Source: Variovorax sp. (lineage in GTDB: Bacteria; Pseudomonadota; Gammaproteobacteria; Burkholderiales; Burkholderiaceae_C). From it: 59,790 nucleotides of DNA. Shown here in pieces: positions 35,072 through 43,487 of this stretch (its first letter is position 1; every line of letters starts with the position of its first letter). A program made the translations under genes and the position numbers. The notes beneath the pieces were generated by a model. The model was not told the DNA's origin, searched no databases, and saw nothing but the letters and a program-made list of their open reading frames with translations. The DNA lies in contig SEGS01000022.1 of assembly GCA_004210915.1 (NCBI GenBank), positions 1-59,790 of the forward strand, given 5' to 3'.

Positions 35072-37000
35072 ATGTCTCATTGCGTCTCTTCTTTGCGCGC
35101 CGGCCCCGCCGTGCGCCGTCCGCTGGCCTGCGTGCCGCATTCGCTCGCCTGTGCGTTCGGCGCACTTGCGCTCTGGCAGGTGCCGCTCGCCGCGCATGCC
35201 CAGGCCGCGCCCGCGCTGACCGAAACGGTCGTCACCGCCACGCGCGCAGCACAACCGCTGTCCGATCTGGTGGCCGACGTGTCCATCGTCGACCGCGAGA
35301 CCATCGAAGCGAGCGGCGCGACCGGCGTGCTGGATGTCCTGGCGCGCCTGCCCGGTGTGGAGATCTCGCGCAACGGCAGCATCGGCACCACGTCCAGCGT
35401 CTTCCTGCGGGGCGCCGAGACGCGCTTCACGGCCGTGTATATCGATGGCGTGCGTCTGGACACGCAGTCGACCGGCGGTGCGCCCTGGGAGGCCATCCCG
35501 CTCGCGCAGATCGATCGCATTGAAGTGCTGCGTGGCCCCGCGGCGGCGGTGTACGGCTCCGACGCCATCGGCGGGGTGATCCAGATCTTCACCAAGAGAG
35601 GCGAGGGCGGCGTGCAGCCCTTCGTGAGCGTGGGCATCGGCAGCCACAAGACGCGCAAGTTCGAGGCAGGCATCAGCGGCCAGGCTGGTGACTTCGACTA
35701 TTCCCTCGGCGGCTCGTACCAGGAAAGCCGCGGGTTCGACGTGCGCACCCCCGACATTCGCCACAACCCGGACGCAGACCTGTACCGCACGCACGCCGGC
35801 AATGTGCGCCTGGGCTATCGCATCAACGCCGAGCACCGTGTCGATGCGAACGTGCTGGCCAGCACGATGGAGTCGGCTTACGACGCGGCATCGGGCAGTT
35901 CGTACCGACCTGCCCGACCCACGGACGACCGCAACCTCCACCACCTGCGCACCGCCGGCTTGAGCTGGACCGCGCAGTGGACGGCCGAGTACCGCACGCG
36001 GCTGTCGGTCGGCGATTCGAGCCAGCGCTACGAAACGCGCACGGTGGGCCAGCCGGCCAGCTACATCACGCACACACAGCTGCGCGACTACCGCTTCGAG
36101 AACGAATACCGCAGCGGCGCGCATCTGGTCACCGCAGCGCTGGAGCGGCGCGAGGATGCGTTGTTGAACCCCGCGCTGGACCGGTTCAGCAAGACGCTGG
36201 ACCGCGAACGTTCGCAGGATGGCGTGGCGCTGGGCTACGGCTACGTGCAGGGCGCGCATTCGCTGCAGCTGAACGTGCGCCACGACCGCGACAGCGAGTT
36301 CGGCGGCAAGACCACCGGCAGCGCCGCCTACGGCTACGAGTTCGTCAAGAACTGGCGCGTCACGGCCTCCGCCGGCACGGCCTTCCGCGCGCCGACGTTG
36401 TACCAGCGCTTCAGCCAGTACGGCGACGCCAGCCTCGAACCCGAGACCGGCAAGAACATCGAGCTGGGGCTGCGCTATGCCAGCGGCGCGTCGTCGGCCA
36501 GCCTGGTGGCCTATCGCAACCGGGTGCGCAACCTGATCATCTTCGACGGTTCCGCCAAGGGCTGCGGCGAAGCCTTCGGCTGCTACAACAGCGTGGGCCG
36601 GGGCGAGTACAAGGGCATCACCTTCGCCGCAGGCCACAGCATCGGCAGCGTGACGCTGCGCGGCTCGCTGGACCTGCAGGAGCCGCGCGACCTCGAAACC
36701 GACAAGCTGCTGGCGCGGCGCGCGCGGGTGCACGGCACGGTCGGGCTCGACTGGCGCGTCGCCAACTGGACGCTGGGCGCCGAACTGCAGGCATCGGGCC
36801 GCCGCTGGGACAACGCAGCCAACACCACGCGCCTGGGTGGCTACACGCTGGTCAACCTGTCGGCCAGCACGAAGATCACGCCCGACTGGACCTTGAGCGC
36901 GCGCATCGACAACCTGGCCAACGAAGACTACGAACTGGCGCGCGGCTATGCCACGGCCGGCCGCACCGCCTATGTGGGCGTGAAGTGGGCGCCGCGCTGA
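35072..37000 (+). CDS. btuB: TonB-dependent vitamin B12 outer-membrane receptor
   Basis: Imports cobalamin across the outer membrane using TonB energy. It has 642 residues. The long signal peptide ends near AAHAQA (about 48), and the TonB box is around ALTETVVTATR (about 48-59). The plug domain (to about 175) contains DVLARLPGVEIS and RIEVLRGPAAAVYGSDAIGG, and a 22-strand barrel follows, ending with the aromatic-type segment GRTAYVGVKWAPR. Substrate is assigned from the B12 riboswitch in its leader and the adjacent cobalamin genes. No ribosome site is visible before the ATG, which lies just after the leader terminator. Confidence 0.94.
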   Translation: MSHCVSSLRAGPAVRRPLACVPHSLACAFGALALWQVPLAAHAQAAPALTETVVTATRAAQPLSDLVADVSIVDRETIEASGATGVLDVLARLPGVEISRNGSIGTTSSVFLRGAETRFTAVYIDGVRLDTQSTGGAPWEAIPLAQIDRIEVLRGPAAAVYGSDAIGGVIQIFTKRGEGGVQPFVSVGIGSHKTRKFEAGISGQAGDFDYSLGGSYQESRGFDVRTPDIRHNPDADLYRTHAGNVRLGYRINAEHRVDANVLASTMESAYDAASGSSYRPARPTDDRNLHHLRTAGLSWTAQWTAEYRTRLSVGDSSQRYETRTVGQPASYITHTQLRDYRFENEYRSGAHLVTAALERREDALLNPALDRFSKTLDRERSQDGVALGYGYVQGAHSLQLNVRHDRDSEFGGKTTGSAAYGYEFVKNWRVTASAGTAFRAPTLYQRFSQYGDASLEPETGKNIELGLRYASGASSASLVAYRNRVRNLIIFDGSAKGCGEAFGCYNSVGRGEYKGITFAAGHSIGSVTLRGSLDLQEPRDLETDKLLARRARVHGTVGLDWRVANWTLGAELQASGRRWDNAANTTRLGGYTLVNLSASTKITPDWTLSARIDNLANEDYELARGYATAGRTAYVGVKWAPR

Positions 37001-38412
37001 GCAGCACCGACGCCCAGGCCTCTGCAGGCACAGCCTGTGCGGCCGTGCTGGTCGCCGCCCCGGCTTCGGGCCAGGGCAAGACCACCGTGGCGGCGGCGCT
37101 GGCGCGCCTGCACACGCGGCAGGGCCGCACCGTGCGGGCCTTCAAGTGCGGGCCCGACTTTCTCGACCCGCACTGGCTCGCGCTCGCCACGGGCGCGCCG
37201 GTGCATTCGCTCGACCTGTGGATGACGGGCGAGGCCGATTGCCGTGCGCGCCTGCATGCGGCGGCGGCCGAGGCCGATCTGGTGATCGTCGAGGGCGTCA
37301 TGGGCCTGTTCGATGGCGACCCGAGTGCGGCCGACCTGGCCGAGCGATTCGGCCTGCCCGTGCTGGCCGTGATCGATGCGCAGGCGATGGCGGGCACCTT
37401 CGGTGCTTTGGCCTGGGGCCTGCAGAGCTTTCGCCCGGGTCTGCCCTGGGCTGGCGTGCTGGCCAACCGCGTCGCGAGCGAGCGCCATGCCGGCATGCTG
37501 AAAGACGCGCTGCGCGAGCCCGCGCAGTGGCTCGGTGCGTTGCCGCGCGGCGCCGACTTCGCGCTGCCTGAGCGACACCTCGGCCTGGTCTCCAGCACCG
37601 AGCTCGGCGACGCGATGGCCCGGCTCGACGCCGCGGCCGATGCGCTGGCGACTACGCCGCTCGGCGAGCGCTCGATTTCGCAGCTGCCGCAGGGTCGTTT
37701 CATGCCGGCCACCGTCGTGCCTGTCTCGCCCGCGCTGCCTGCATCGCCCGCAACGCCGGCCGAAGCCACGGCGCCCTTGCTGGCTGGCCGCACGATCGCC
37801 GTCGCCCGTGACGCGGCGTTCTCGTTCATCTACCCCGCCAACCTCGATGTGCTCACGGCACTCGGTGCTCGGCTGGAATTCTTTGCGCCGCTCGATGGTG
37901 ATGCGCTCCCGGCCTGCGATGCCGTGTGGCTGCCCGGCGGCTACCCCGAACTGCATGCGGCGGCGCTGGGGCAGTGCACTGCGCTGCGTACGCAGCTTGC
38001 AGCGCATGTCGCTGCGGGCAAGCCGCTGTGGGCCGAGTGCGGCGGGATGATGGCGCTGTTCGACGAACTGGTTGCTGCCGACGGCACCGCGCATCCGATG
38101 TGGGGACTGTTGCCGGGCCGGGTGACGATGCACAAGCGCCTCGCCGGTCTCGGCCCGCAGCAGATGCCGCTGGGCGCGCAGGCGCTGCGCGGCCACACCT
38201 TCCACTATTCGACCTGCGAGACCCCGCTGGTGCCGGTGGCCCACACCGCGCGGCCGGGCGCGGTGCCCGCCGCGGGCGCGAAGGCCGGCGAGGCCGTGTA
38301 CCAATGGGGCGGGCTGCGGGCGAGCTACTTCCACGCCTGGTTTGCCTCCAGCCCGGTGGCCACCGCGCAACTTTTCTTGCCACCACCGGCAGGCGACACG
38401 GACACGTCATGA
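36985..38412 (+). CDS. cobB: Cobyrinate a,c-diamide synthase
   Basis: Amidates the a and c side chains of (hydrogeno)cobyrinic acid with glutamine and ATP. It has 475 residues from a GTG at 36985 that overlaps the 3' end of btuB by 16 bases; no ATG is available in frame before the P-loop, and a CTG at 36997 is the only nearby alternative. The P-loop is APASGQGKTTVAAAL (about 31-45), KCGPDFLDPHWL and EGVMGLFDG follow, and the C-terminal class I glutaminase domain holds the catalytic Cys in LWAECGGMMAL (about 351). The next gene overlaps by ATGA. Confidence 0.93.
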   Translation: MGAALSSTDAQASAGTACAAVLVAAPASGQGKTTVAAALARLHTRQGRTVRAFKCGPDFLDPHWLALATGAPVHSLDLWMTGEADCRARLHAAAAEADLVIVEGVMGLFDGDPSAADLAERFGLPVLAVIDAQAMAGTFGALAWGLQSFRPGLPWAGVLANRVASERHAGMLKDALREPAQWLGALPRGADFALPERHLGLVSSTELGDAMARLDAAADALATTPLGERSISQLPQGRFMPATVVPVSPALPASPATPAEATAPLLAGRTIAVARDAAFSFIYPANLDVLTALGARLEFFAPLDGDALPACDAVWLPGGYPELHAAALGQCTALRTQLAAHVAAGKPLWAECGGMMALFDELVAADGTAHPMWGLLPGRVTMHKRLAGLGPQQMPLGAQALRGHTFHYSTCETPLVPVAHTARPGAVPAAGAKAGEAVYQWGGLRASYFHAWFASSPVATAQLFLPPPAGDTDTS

Positions 38413-38978
38413 CCACCCACGAATTCATCCTCGGCGGCCAGAAGAGCGGCAAGTCGCGGCGCGCCGAGCAGCGCGCCGCTGATTGGCTGGCCACATCGCC
38501 AACGCACCGCGCGGTGCTGATCGCGACCGCGCAGCCGTGGGACGACGAAATGCGCGAGCGCATCGCGCGCCATCAGCAGGACCGCGCCGCGCGCGTGCCG
38601 CGCCTGCGCACGGTCGAGGAGCCGGTCGCGCTGGCCGCTGCCATCACCGCCCACAGCGCACCCGACACGTTGGTGGTCGTCGATTGCCTCACGCTCTGGC
38701 TCACCAACCTGCGGATGCCGATGGAAGATCGCGAGAATGGCACGCTGCCCATCGACGCCGCTGCGCAGGAGGCGGCGCTGCTCGCCGCACTGCAGGCCGT
38801 GCGCGGCCCGGTGGTGATCGTGGGCAATGAGATCGGCCTGGGCGTGATTCCCATGGGCCGCGAGGTGCGCGCCTTCGTCGACGCGCTCGGTCGGCTGAAC
38901 CAGTCGGTCGCCGCTGCCTGCCATCGCGCGACGCTGATGGTCGCGGGCCTGCCACTGACGTTGAAGGAACCTGAATGA
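38409..38978 (+). CDS. cobU: Adenosylcobinamide kinase/guanylyltransferase
   Basis: A bifunctional enzyme phosphorylating adenosylcobinamide and joining GMP to make adenosylcobinamide-GDP. It has 189 residues. The P-loop is LGGQKSGKSRRAEQ (about 8-21), DCLTLWLTNLRM near 96 supplies the second conserved block, and GNEIGLGVIPMGREVRAFVD the third. It corresponds to cobP in Pseudomonas naming. Overlaps of 4 bases on both sides put it in the btuB-cobB-cobU-btuFCD run. Confidence 0.95.
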   Translation: MTTHEFILGGQKSGKSRRAEQRAADWLATSPTHRAVLIATAQPWDDEMRERIARHQQDRAARVPRLRTVEEPVALAAAITAHSAPDTLVVVDCLTLWLTNLRMPMEDRENGTLPIDAAAQEAALLAALQAVRGPVVIVGNEIGLGVIPMGREVRAFVDALGRLNQSVAAACHRATLMVAGLPLTLKEPE

Positions 38979-39922
38979 ACCCGACCCGCGGCCAGCGCGC
39001 GAACAACGCCCACCGTGGCGCGTCCACCTTCGCCTCCGCAGGCGGCGCCCCACGCGGGCTTCGCGCTGCTTCGCGCCAGCTGCTCGGCCTGTGGCTGCTC
39101 GCGTGCATGTCGCTCGCCCATGCGGTCGATGTGGTCGACGAGCGCGGCATCACGGTGCGGCTCGCGCAGTCGCCGCAACGCATCGTCACGCTGCTGCCAT
39201 CGCTCACGGAGTCGGTCTGCGCGTTGGGGGCCTGCGAGCGCCTGGTCGGCGTCGATCGCTATTCCAACTGGCCTGCACCGGTGCGCGCGCTGCCGACGGT
39301 CGGCGGCGGCATCGATCCCAATGTCGAAGCCATCGTCGCGCTCAAGCCCGATGTGGTGTTGCTGGCCAAGTCGTCGCGCGTGGTCGATCGGCTCGAGGCG
39401 CTCGGTCTCAAGGTGCTGGTGCTCGAGCCCAAGAACCATGCCGACGTGCAGCGCGTGCTCGGCAAGCTGGGCCAGGTGCTGGGGGCGGACGATGCACAAC
39501 GCGTCTGGCGCGCGATCGACGCCAGCGTGTCCGCGGCCGCCCAGTCGCTGCCCGCGAGCGTCAAGCGCACCCGCGTGTACTTCGAAGTGAACAACGGCCC
39601 TTACGCGGCCGGTGCGTCGTCGTTCATGGGCGAGACGCTCACGCGACTGGGCGCGCAGAACATCATTCCGCCGTCGCTGGGGCCCTTCCCGAAGATCAAC
39701 CCCGAGTACGTGGTGCGTGCCAACCCTGACCTCATCATGGTGGGCGAACGCAGCGCACAAGGGATGGAGCAGCGGCCCGGTTGGGCGGCGGTGCGGGCGG
39801 TGCGCGACGGGCGCATCTGCCGCTTTGCAGCGGCCGAATCGGACGTGCTGGTGCGGCCCGGCCCGCGCATGGGCGAGGCCGCGCAGATCATGGCGCGCTG
39901 CCTGCGGGAACAGGCGCGATGA
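38975..39922 (+). CDS. btuF: Cobalamin ABC transporter periplasmic binding protein
   Basis: A 315-residue BtuF-like protein. After an unusually long n-region the signal peptide core LLGLWLLACMSLAHAVD ends near residue 50. The mature part has RIVTLLPSLTESVCALG and VGVDRYSNWP, the helical-backbone binding-protein fold typical of cobalamin and siderophore receptors. Substrate is inferred from neighbours. The start overlaps cobU (ATGA); an internal Met at 39109 would give too short a signal peptide. Confidence 0.92.
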   Translation: MNPTRGQRANNAHRGASTFASAGGAPRGLRAASRQLLGLWLLACMSLAHAVDVVDERGITVRLAQSPQRIVTLLPSLTESVCALGACERLVGVDRYSNWPAPVRALPTVGGGIDPNVEAIVALKPDVVLLAKSSRVVDRLEALGLKVLVLEPKNHADVQRVLGKLGQVLGADDAQRVWRAIDASVSAAAQSLPASVKRTRVYFEVNNGPYAAGASSFMGETLTRLGAQNIIPPSLGPFPKINPEYVVRANPDLIMVGERSAQGMEQRPGWAAVRAVRDGRICRFAAAESDVLVRPGPRMGEAAQIMARCLREQAR

Positions 39923-40908
39923 AATCGCAGGCCCGGCGCGCGCGCTGGTTCTTCGCGGCGCTGGCCGCGCTGGGCGTCGGCGTGCTGGTGCTGGGCATTG
40001 GCATCGGCAGCACGGGTTTCGAAAGCCTCTTTGCCGCGTGGCACGACCCCGTCGCGAAGCAGATCGTGCGCGACATCCGCCTGCCGCGCACGCTGGGCGC
40101 CTGGCTGGCCGGCGCGCTGCTCGGGCTCGCCGGTGCGGTGGCGCAAGGCCTCTTTCGCAACCCGCTGGCCGACCCGTACCTGCTGGGCAGCGCCTCGGGC
40201 GCGTCGCTGGGCGTGGCGGTGGCGATGGTGCTGTTCGGCGGGTCCGTCGGCAGCACGCTATGGGTGGTGCGCCTCGGCCTCACCGGCGCGGCCTTTGTCG
40301 GCGCGGTACTGGCGGTGTTGCTCACGCTGTTGCTCGCGCGCGGGGTGCAGCAGACGCTGCGGCTGTTGCTGGCCGGCGTGATCGTCGGCGTGGTGCTGGG
40401 CGCGGTGAAGGACCTCATCACGCTCAGCTCGGCCGACATCCTGGTGGCCATGCAGGGCTTCATGCTCGGCAGCACCGGCCTTGTCGGCTGGAGCGCCTGC
40501 GCGGTGATGGGCGCGGTCGGCGCCGTGTGCCTGGCGCTCGGCTGGGCCCTGGCGCCGGTGCTCGACGGCCTGGCGCTGGGCGAGGCCACGGCCACGAGCC
40601 TGGGCCTGCCGCTGGGCGCCATGCGCGCGGCGCTGGTGGCGGTGCTGGCCCTGGCCACCGGCGCGGCCGTGGCGCAGACCGGGCTGATCGCTTTCGTCGG
40701 CCTGGCCGCGCCGCACCTGGTGCGCTCGGTCGTCAAGACCACGCATGCGTGGCTGGTGGTGCTGTCGGCGTTCATGGGGGGCCTGCTGCTGATGACGGCC
40801 GACCTCGGCGCGCGCTGGCTGATCGCGCCGCAGGAACTGCCCGTCGGCGTGCTGACCGCGGTGTTCGGCGGCAGCTATCTGCTGTGGCTGATGCATCGCC
40901 GCGCATGA
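39919..40908 (+). CDS. btuC: Cobalamin ABC transporter permease
   Basis: A 329-residue FecCD/BtuC-family inner-membrane permease with about ten spans. Family features are RLPRTLGAWLAGALLGLAGAVAQ, FRNPLADPYLLGSASGASLGV and FVGLAAPHLVR, the last being the coupling-helix region contacting BtuD. It overlaps btuF and btuD by ATGA. Confidence 0.95.
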   Translation: MKSQARRARWFFAALAALGVGVLVLGIGIGSTGFESLFAAWHDPVAKQIVRDIRLPRTLGAWLAGALLGLAGAVAQGLFRNPLADPYLLGSASGASLGVAVAMVLFGGSVGSTLWVVRLGLTGAAFVGAVLAVLLTLLLARGVQQTLRLLLAGVIVGVVLGAVKDLITLSSADILVAMQGFMLGSTGLVGWSACAVMGAVGAVCLALGWALAPVLDGLALGEATATSLGLPLGAMRAALVAVLALATGAAVAQTGLIAFVGLAAPHLVRSVVKTTHAWLVVLSAFMGGLLLMTADLGARWLIAPQELPVGVLTAVFGGSYLLWLMHRRA

Positions 40909-41699
40909 GCACCATCATGACGACGAACCCGCGCCACGCGCTGCAGTTGCGCCAGGTCAGCGCCAGGCTCGGCCAGGCCGAGGTGCTGCACGGCATTGAC
41001 CTGGCGATCGCGGCCGGCCGATGGACCAGCATCGTCGGGCCGAACGGCGCCGGCAAATCCACGTTGCTGAAGGTCGTCTCGGGCCTGCTGCCGTGCACGG
41101 GCGAGGTGCGCCTTTTCGGCGATGCGCTCGGCCAGGTGTCGGGCCGGGCGCGGGCGCGGCGCCTGTCCTGGCTCGGCCAGGGCGGCGCGGGCGAGGGCAG
41201 CGCCGACGACCTGATGGTCTACGACGTCGCGATGCTCGGCCGCCTGCCGCACCAGCGCTGGCTGGCCGCGCCGAGCGTGGCCGACCACGCCGCGGTCGAG
41301 CGCGCGCTGCGCCGCACCCAGGCGTGGGAATGGCGCGACCGCCCGCTCGGCCAGCTGTCGGGCGGCGAGCGCCAGCGCGTGCTGCTGGCCCGCGCGCTCG
41401 CGGTCGAGGCCGAACTGGTGCTGATGGACGAACCGCTGGCGAATCTCGACCCGCCGCACCAGGCCGACTGGATGCACACCGTGCGCGACCTCGTCGCCGC
41501 CGGCCGCACCGTGGTGAGCGTGCTGCACGAACTGTCGATGGCGCTGGCCGCCGATGAGCTGGTCGTGATGGCCGGCGGCCGCGTGGTGCACCGCGGCCCG
41601 TGCGATGCGCCGGCCACCCATGCAGCGCTCGAAGATGTTTTCGACCGGCGCGTGCACGTGCATCGCGTCGCCGACCAATGGATCACGCTGCCGCGCTGA
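40905..41699 (+). CDS. btuD: Cobalamin ABC transporter ATP-binding protein
   Basis: A 264-residue ABC ATPase. Walker A is GPNGAGKSTLL (about 45), signature LSGGERQRVLLARAL (about 152), and Walker B ELVLMDEPLANLD with the switch histidine in VLHELSMAL. It powers BtuC. The ATG at 40905 overlaps btuC; an ATG at 40917 is an alternative. Confidence 0.95.
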   Translation: MSTIMTTNPRHALQLRQVSARLGQAEVLHGIDLAIAAGRWTSIVGPNGAGKSTLLKVVSGLLPCTGEVRLFGDALGQVSGRARARRLSWLGQGGAGEGSADDLMVYDVAMLGRLPHQRWLAAPSVADHAAVERALRRTQAWEWRDRPLGQLSGGERQRVLLARALAVEAELVLMDEPLANLDPPHQADWMHTVRDLVAAGRTVVSVLHELSMALAADELVVMAGGRVVHRGPCDAPATHAALEDVFDRRVHVHRVADQWITLPR

Positions 41700-41714
41700 A
41701 GAAAGGTCCCTGCC

Positions 41715-42284
41715 ATGCAAATCGAAACGCCCCCGAGCGAGAAGCCCTACGAGAAACCCGAAGGCGAACGCCGCGGCCTCGTGATCGTCAACACCGGCGA
41801 CGGCAAGGGCAAAAGCACCGCGGCCTTCGGCCTCGCGCTGCGCGCGCATGGCCGCGGCAAGGCGGTGAAGATCTGGCAGTTCATGAAAGTACCGACCGCG
41901 CGCTTCGGCGAGCACCGCATGTTCGAGGAGATCGGCATCCCGATCGAGGGGTTGGGCGACGGCTTCAGCTGGAAGAGCCAGGACCTCGAGCGCTCCGGGC
42001 AGCTGGCGCGCGACGGCTGGGAACGCGCCAAGGCATCGATCCTCTCGGGCGACCACTTCCTGGTCGTGCTCGACGAGATCACCTACCCGCTGATCTACGG
42101 CTGGCTGCCGCTCGACGACGTGCTGCAGACCTTGCGTGACCGGCCGACGCAGGTGCACGTCGCGCTCACAGGCCGGCGCTGCCCGCCCGAGATCATCGAG
42201 CTCGCCGACACCGTGACCGAGATGACGATGGTCAAGCACGCGTTCAAGGCCGGCATACCGGCGCAGCGCGGCATCGAGGACTGA
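41715..42284 (+). CDS. cobO: Corrinoid adenosyltransferase (CobA/CobO/BtuR type)
   Basis: Adds the 5'-deoxyadenosyl group to cob(I)yrinate diamide or cobinamide/cobalamin. It has 189 residues. The P-loop [19 protein letters not shown] (about 28) and the conserved [14 protein letters not shown] and [20 protein letters not shown] segments define the family. It follows btuD by 15 bases with AAAGGT upstream. Confidence 0.95.
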   Translation: MQIETPPSEKPYEKPEGERRGLVIVNTGDGKGKSTAAFGLALRAHGRGKAVKIWQFMKVPTARFGEHRMFEEIGIPIEGLGDGFSWKSQDLERSGQLARDGWERAKASILSGDHFLVVLDEITYPLIYGWLPLDDVLQTLRDRPTQVHVALTGRRCPPEIIELADTVTEMTMVKHAFKAGIPAQRGIED

Positions 42285-42325
42285 GGCCGGTGGGGCTCCC
42301 GCCGTTCGCGCAGGAAGGGTGGGGC

Positions 42326-43279
42326 GTGGGCGCGCCAGCCATGGTCGCGATCGCGGCACTGTGCCTCGCGCTGGCCATCGACTGGCTGTTCGGCGAACCG
42401 CCCGCACGCGTGCATCCGGTGGTGTGGATGGGCCGCTATCTCGGCGCAGTCGGCCGCTGCATCGTGCCATCGGCGGCGCAAAAGCCCGACGCGCGCGTCT
42501 GGCCTTTCATCGCGGGCGCATTGGCCTGGTGTGCCGGCGCCGTGTGCGTGGCGATCGTTGCGCTCGCCATCGAGGCCGCGGTGCGGCGAATGCCCGCCTG
42601 GCTCGGATGGGTGTTGCTCGGCATCGCGCTGAAACCCCTGCTCGCGTGGCGCATGCTGCGCGACGAGGTGCTGGCCGTAGAGGCCGCGCTGGGCACGTCG
42701 CTCGACGCGGGCCGCGCGCAACTGGCGCGCCTCGTGAGCCGTGACGTGGGCACGCTCTCCGAAGCCGAGGTCCGCGAAAGCGCCATCGAATCGCTGGCCG
42801 AAAACCTCAACGATTCGGTGGTCGCGCCGCTCTTCTGGTTCGTGCTGCTCGGCTTGCCAGGCGCCGTGGTCTACCGCTTCGCCAACACCGCCGATGCGAT
42901 GTGGGGTTACCGCGGCGAACGTGGGGGCTACGTCTGGACCTGGGCCGGCAAATGGGCAGCGCGCGCCGACGATGCGCTGTCGTGGCTGCCCGCGCGCCTC
43001 ACCGCGTTGCTGCTGGCGCTGGTTTGCGGGCGTTGGCTCCGTCGCCTTCGGCGCGAAGCGCGGACCACGCCCTCGCCGAACAGCGGCTGGCCGATGGCGG
43101 CGATGGCGCTGCTGCTCGGCGTGCGGCTGGGCAAGCCGGGGGTGTATGTGTTGAACGGTGCGGGGCGGGCGCCCGTGGCGCATGACACCGGCCGCGCGGC
43201 GAAGCTGGCGGGGCGCGTGTTGACCGCCGCGGCCACTGCATCGGCGGCCGTCCTCGCGGCCATGGCGCGGCTGGCGTGA
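42326..43279 (+). CDS. cbiB: Adenosylcobinamide-phosphate synthase CbiB
   Basis: A membrane protein joining aminopropanol phosphate to adenosylcobyric acid. It has about 317 residues and four or five spans. LAIDWLFGEPPARVHPVVWMGRY at the N-terminus, ESAIESLAENLNDSVVAPLFW in the middle and RFANTADAMWGYRGERG are typical. Start is uncertain: GTG at 42326 with AGGAAGG upstream is chosen; GTG 42290 and ATG 42341 are alternatives. It is called cobD in Pseudomonas naming. The stop lies in a hairpin (43278-43303). Confidence 0.9.
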   Translation: MGAPAMVAIAALCLALAIDWLFGEPPARVHPVVWMGRYLGAVGRCIVPSAAQKPDARVWPFIAGALAWCAGAVCVAIVALAIEAAVRRMPAWLGWVLLGIALKPLLAWRMLRDEVLAVEAALGTSLDAGRAQLARLVSRDVGTLSEAEVRESAIESLAENLNDSVVAPLFWFVLLGLPGAVVYRFANTADAMWGYRGERGGYVWTWAGKWAARADDALSWLPARLTALLLALVCGRWLRRLRREARTTPSPNSGWPMAAMALLLGVRLGKPGVYVLNGAGRAPVAHDTGRAAKLAGRVLTAAATASAAVLAAMARLA

Positions 43280-43338
43280 TCGGCCATCGATGTGGGGCCG
43301 ATCAGCGCGGCATGCAAAAAGGGCGCGAAGTCGCCCTT
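43278..43338. repeat. Two adjacent inverted repeats between cbiB and the small ORF
   Basis: GATCGGCC (43278-43285) pairs with GGCCGATC (43296-43303), an 8-base perfect stem. AAGGGCG (43319-43325) pairs with CGCCCTT (43332-43338), a 7-base perfect stem. The second, read on the minus strand, is followed by TTTTT and looks like an intrinsic terminator facing left, although no minus-strand gene ends here. On the plus strand they may form leader hairpins before the 41-codon ORF. Confidence 0.6.
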
Positions 43339-43361
43339 ACGATGCGGCCAGGAAAAATGAC

Positions 43362-43487
43362 ATGCGCATCATTGAAGAGAAGCATCTCACTCCCGCCGAC
43401 TGCTTGCTCATGACGATCAAGACCGTTGCCGGAAGCACTTTGTTCGTTTCGGGCGGGCATGGGGCAGTGGCGGGAGCCGGGCCTTGA
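43362..43487 (+). CDS. Candidate small protein (41 aa) coupled to cobC
   Basis: An unrecognised small ORF starting MRIIEEKHLTPADCLLMTIK. AGGAAAAA lies 6 bases before its ATG, a better ribosome site than most genes nearby. Its TGA overlaps the TTG start of the next gene (TTGA), the same junction type used throughout this operon, so translation could be coupled. The first half is amphipathic with one Cys, and the tail is Gly/Ala rich. It could be a leader peptide for cobC, a real small protein, or chance. The preceding intergenic hairpins fit a regulatory leader. Confidence 0.45.
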   Translation: MRIIEEKHLTPADCLLMTIKTVAGSTLFVSGGHGAVAGAGP

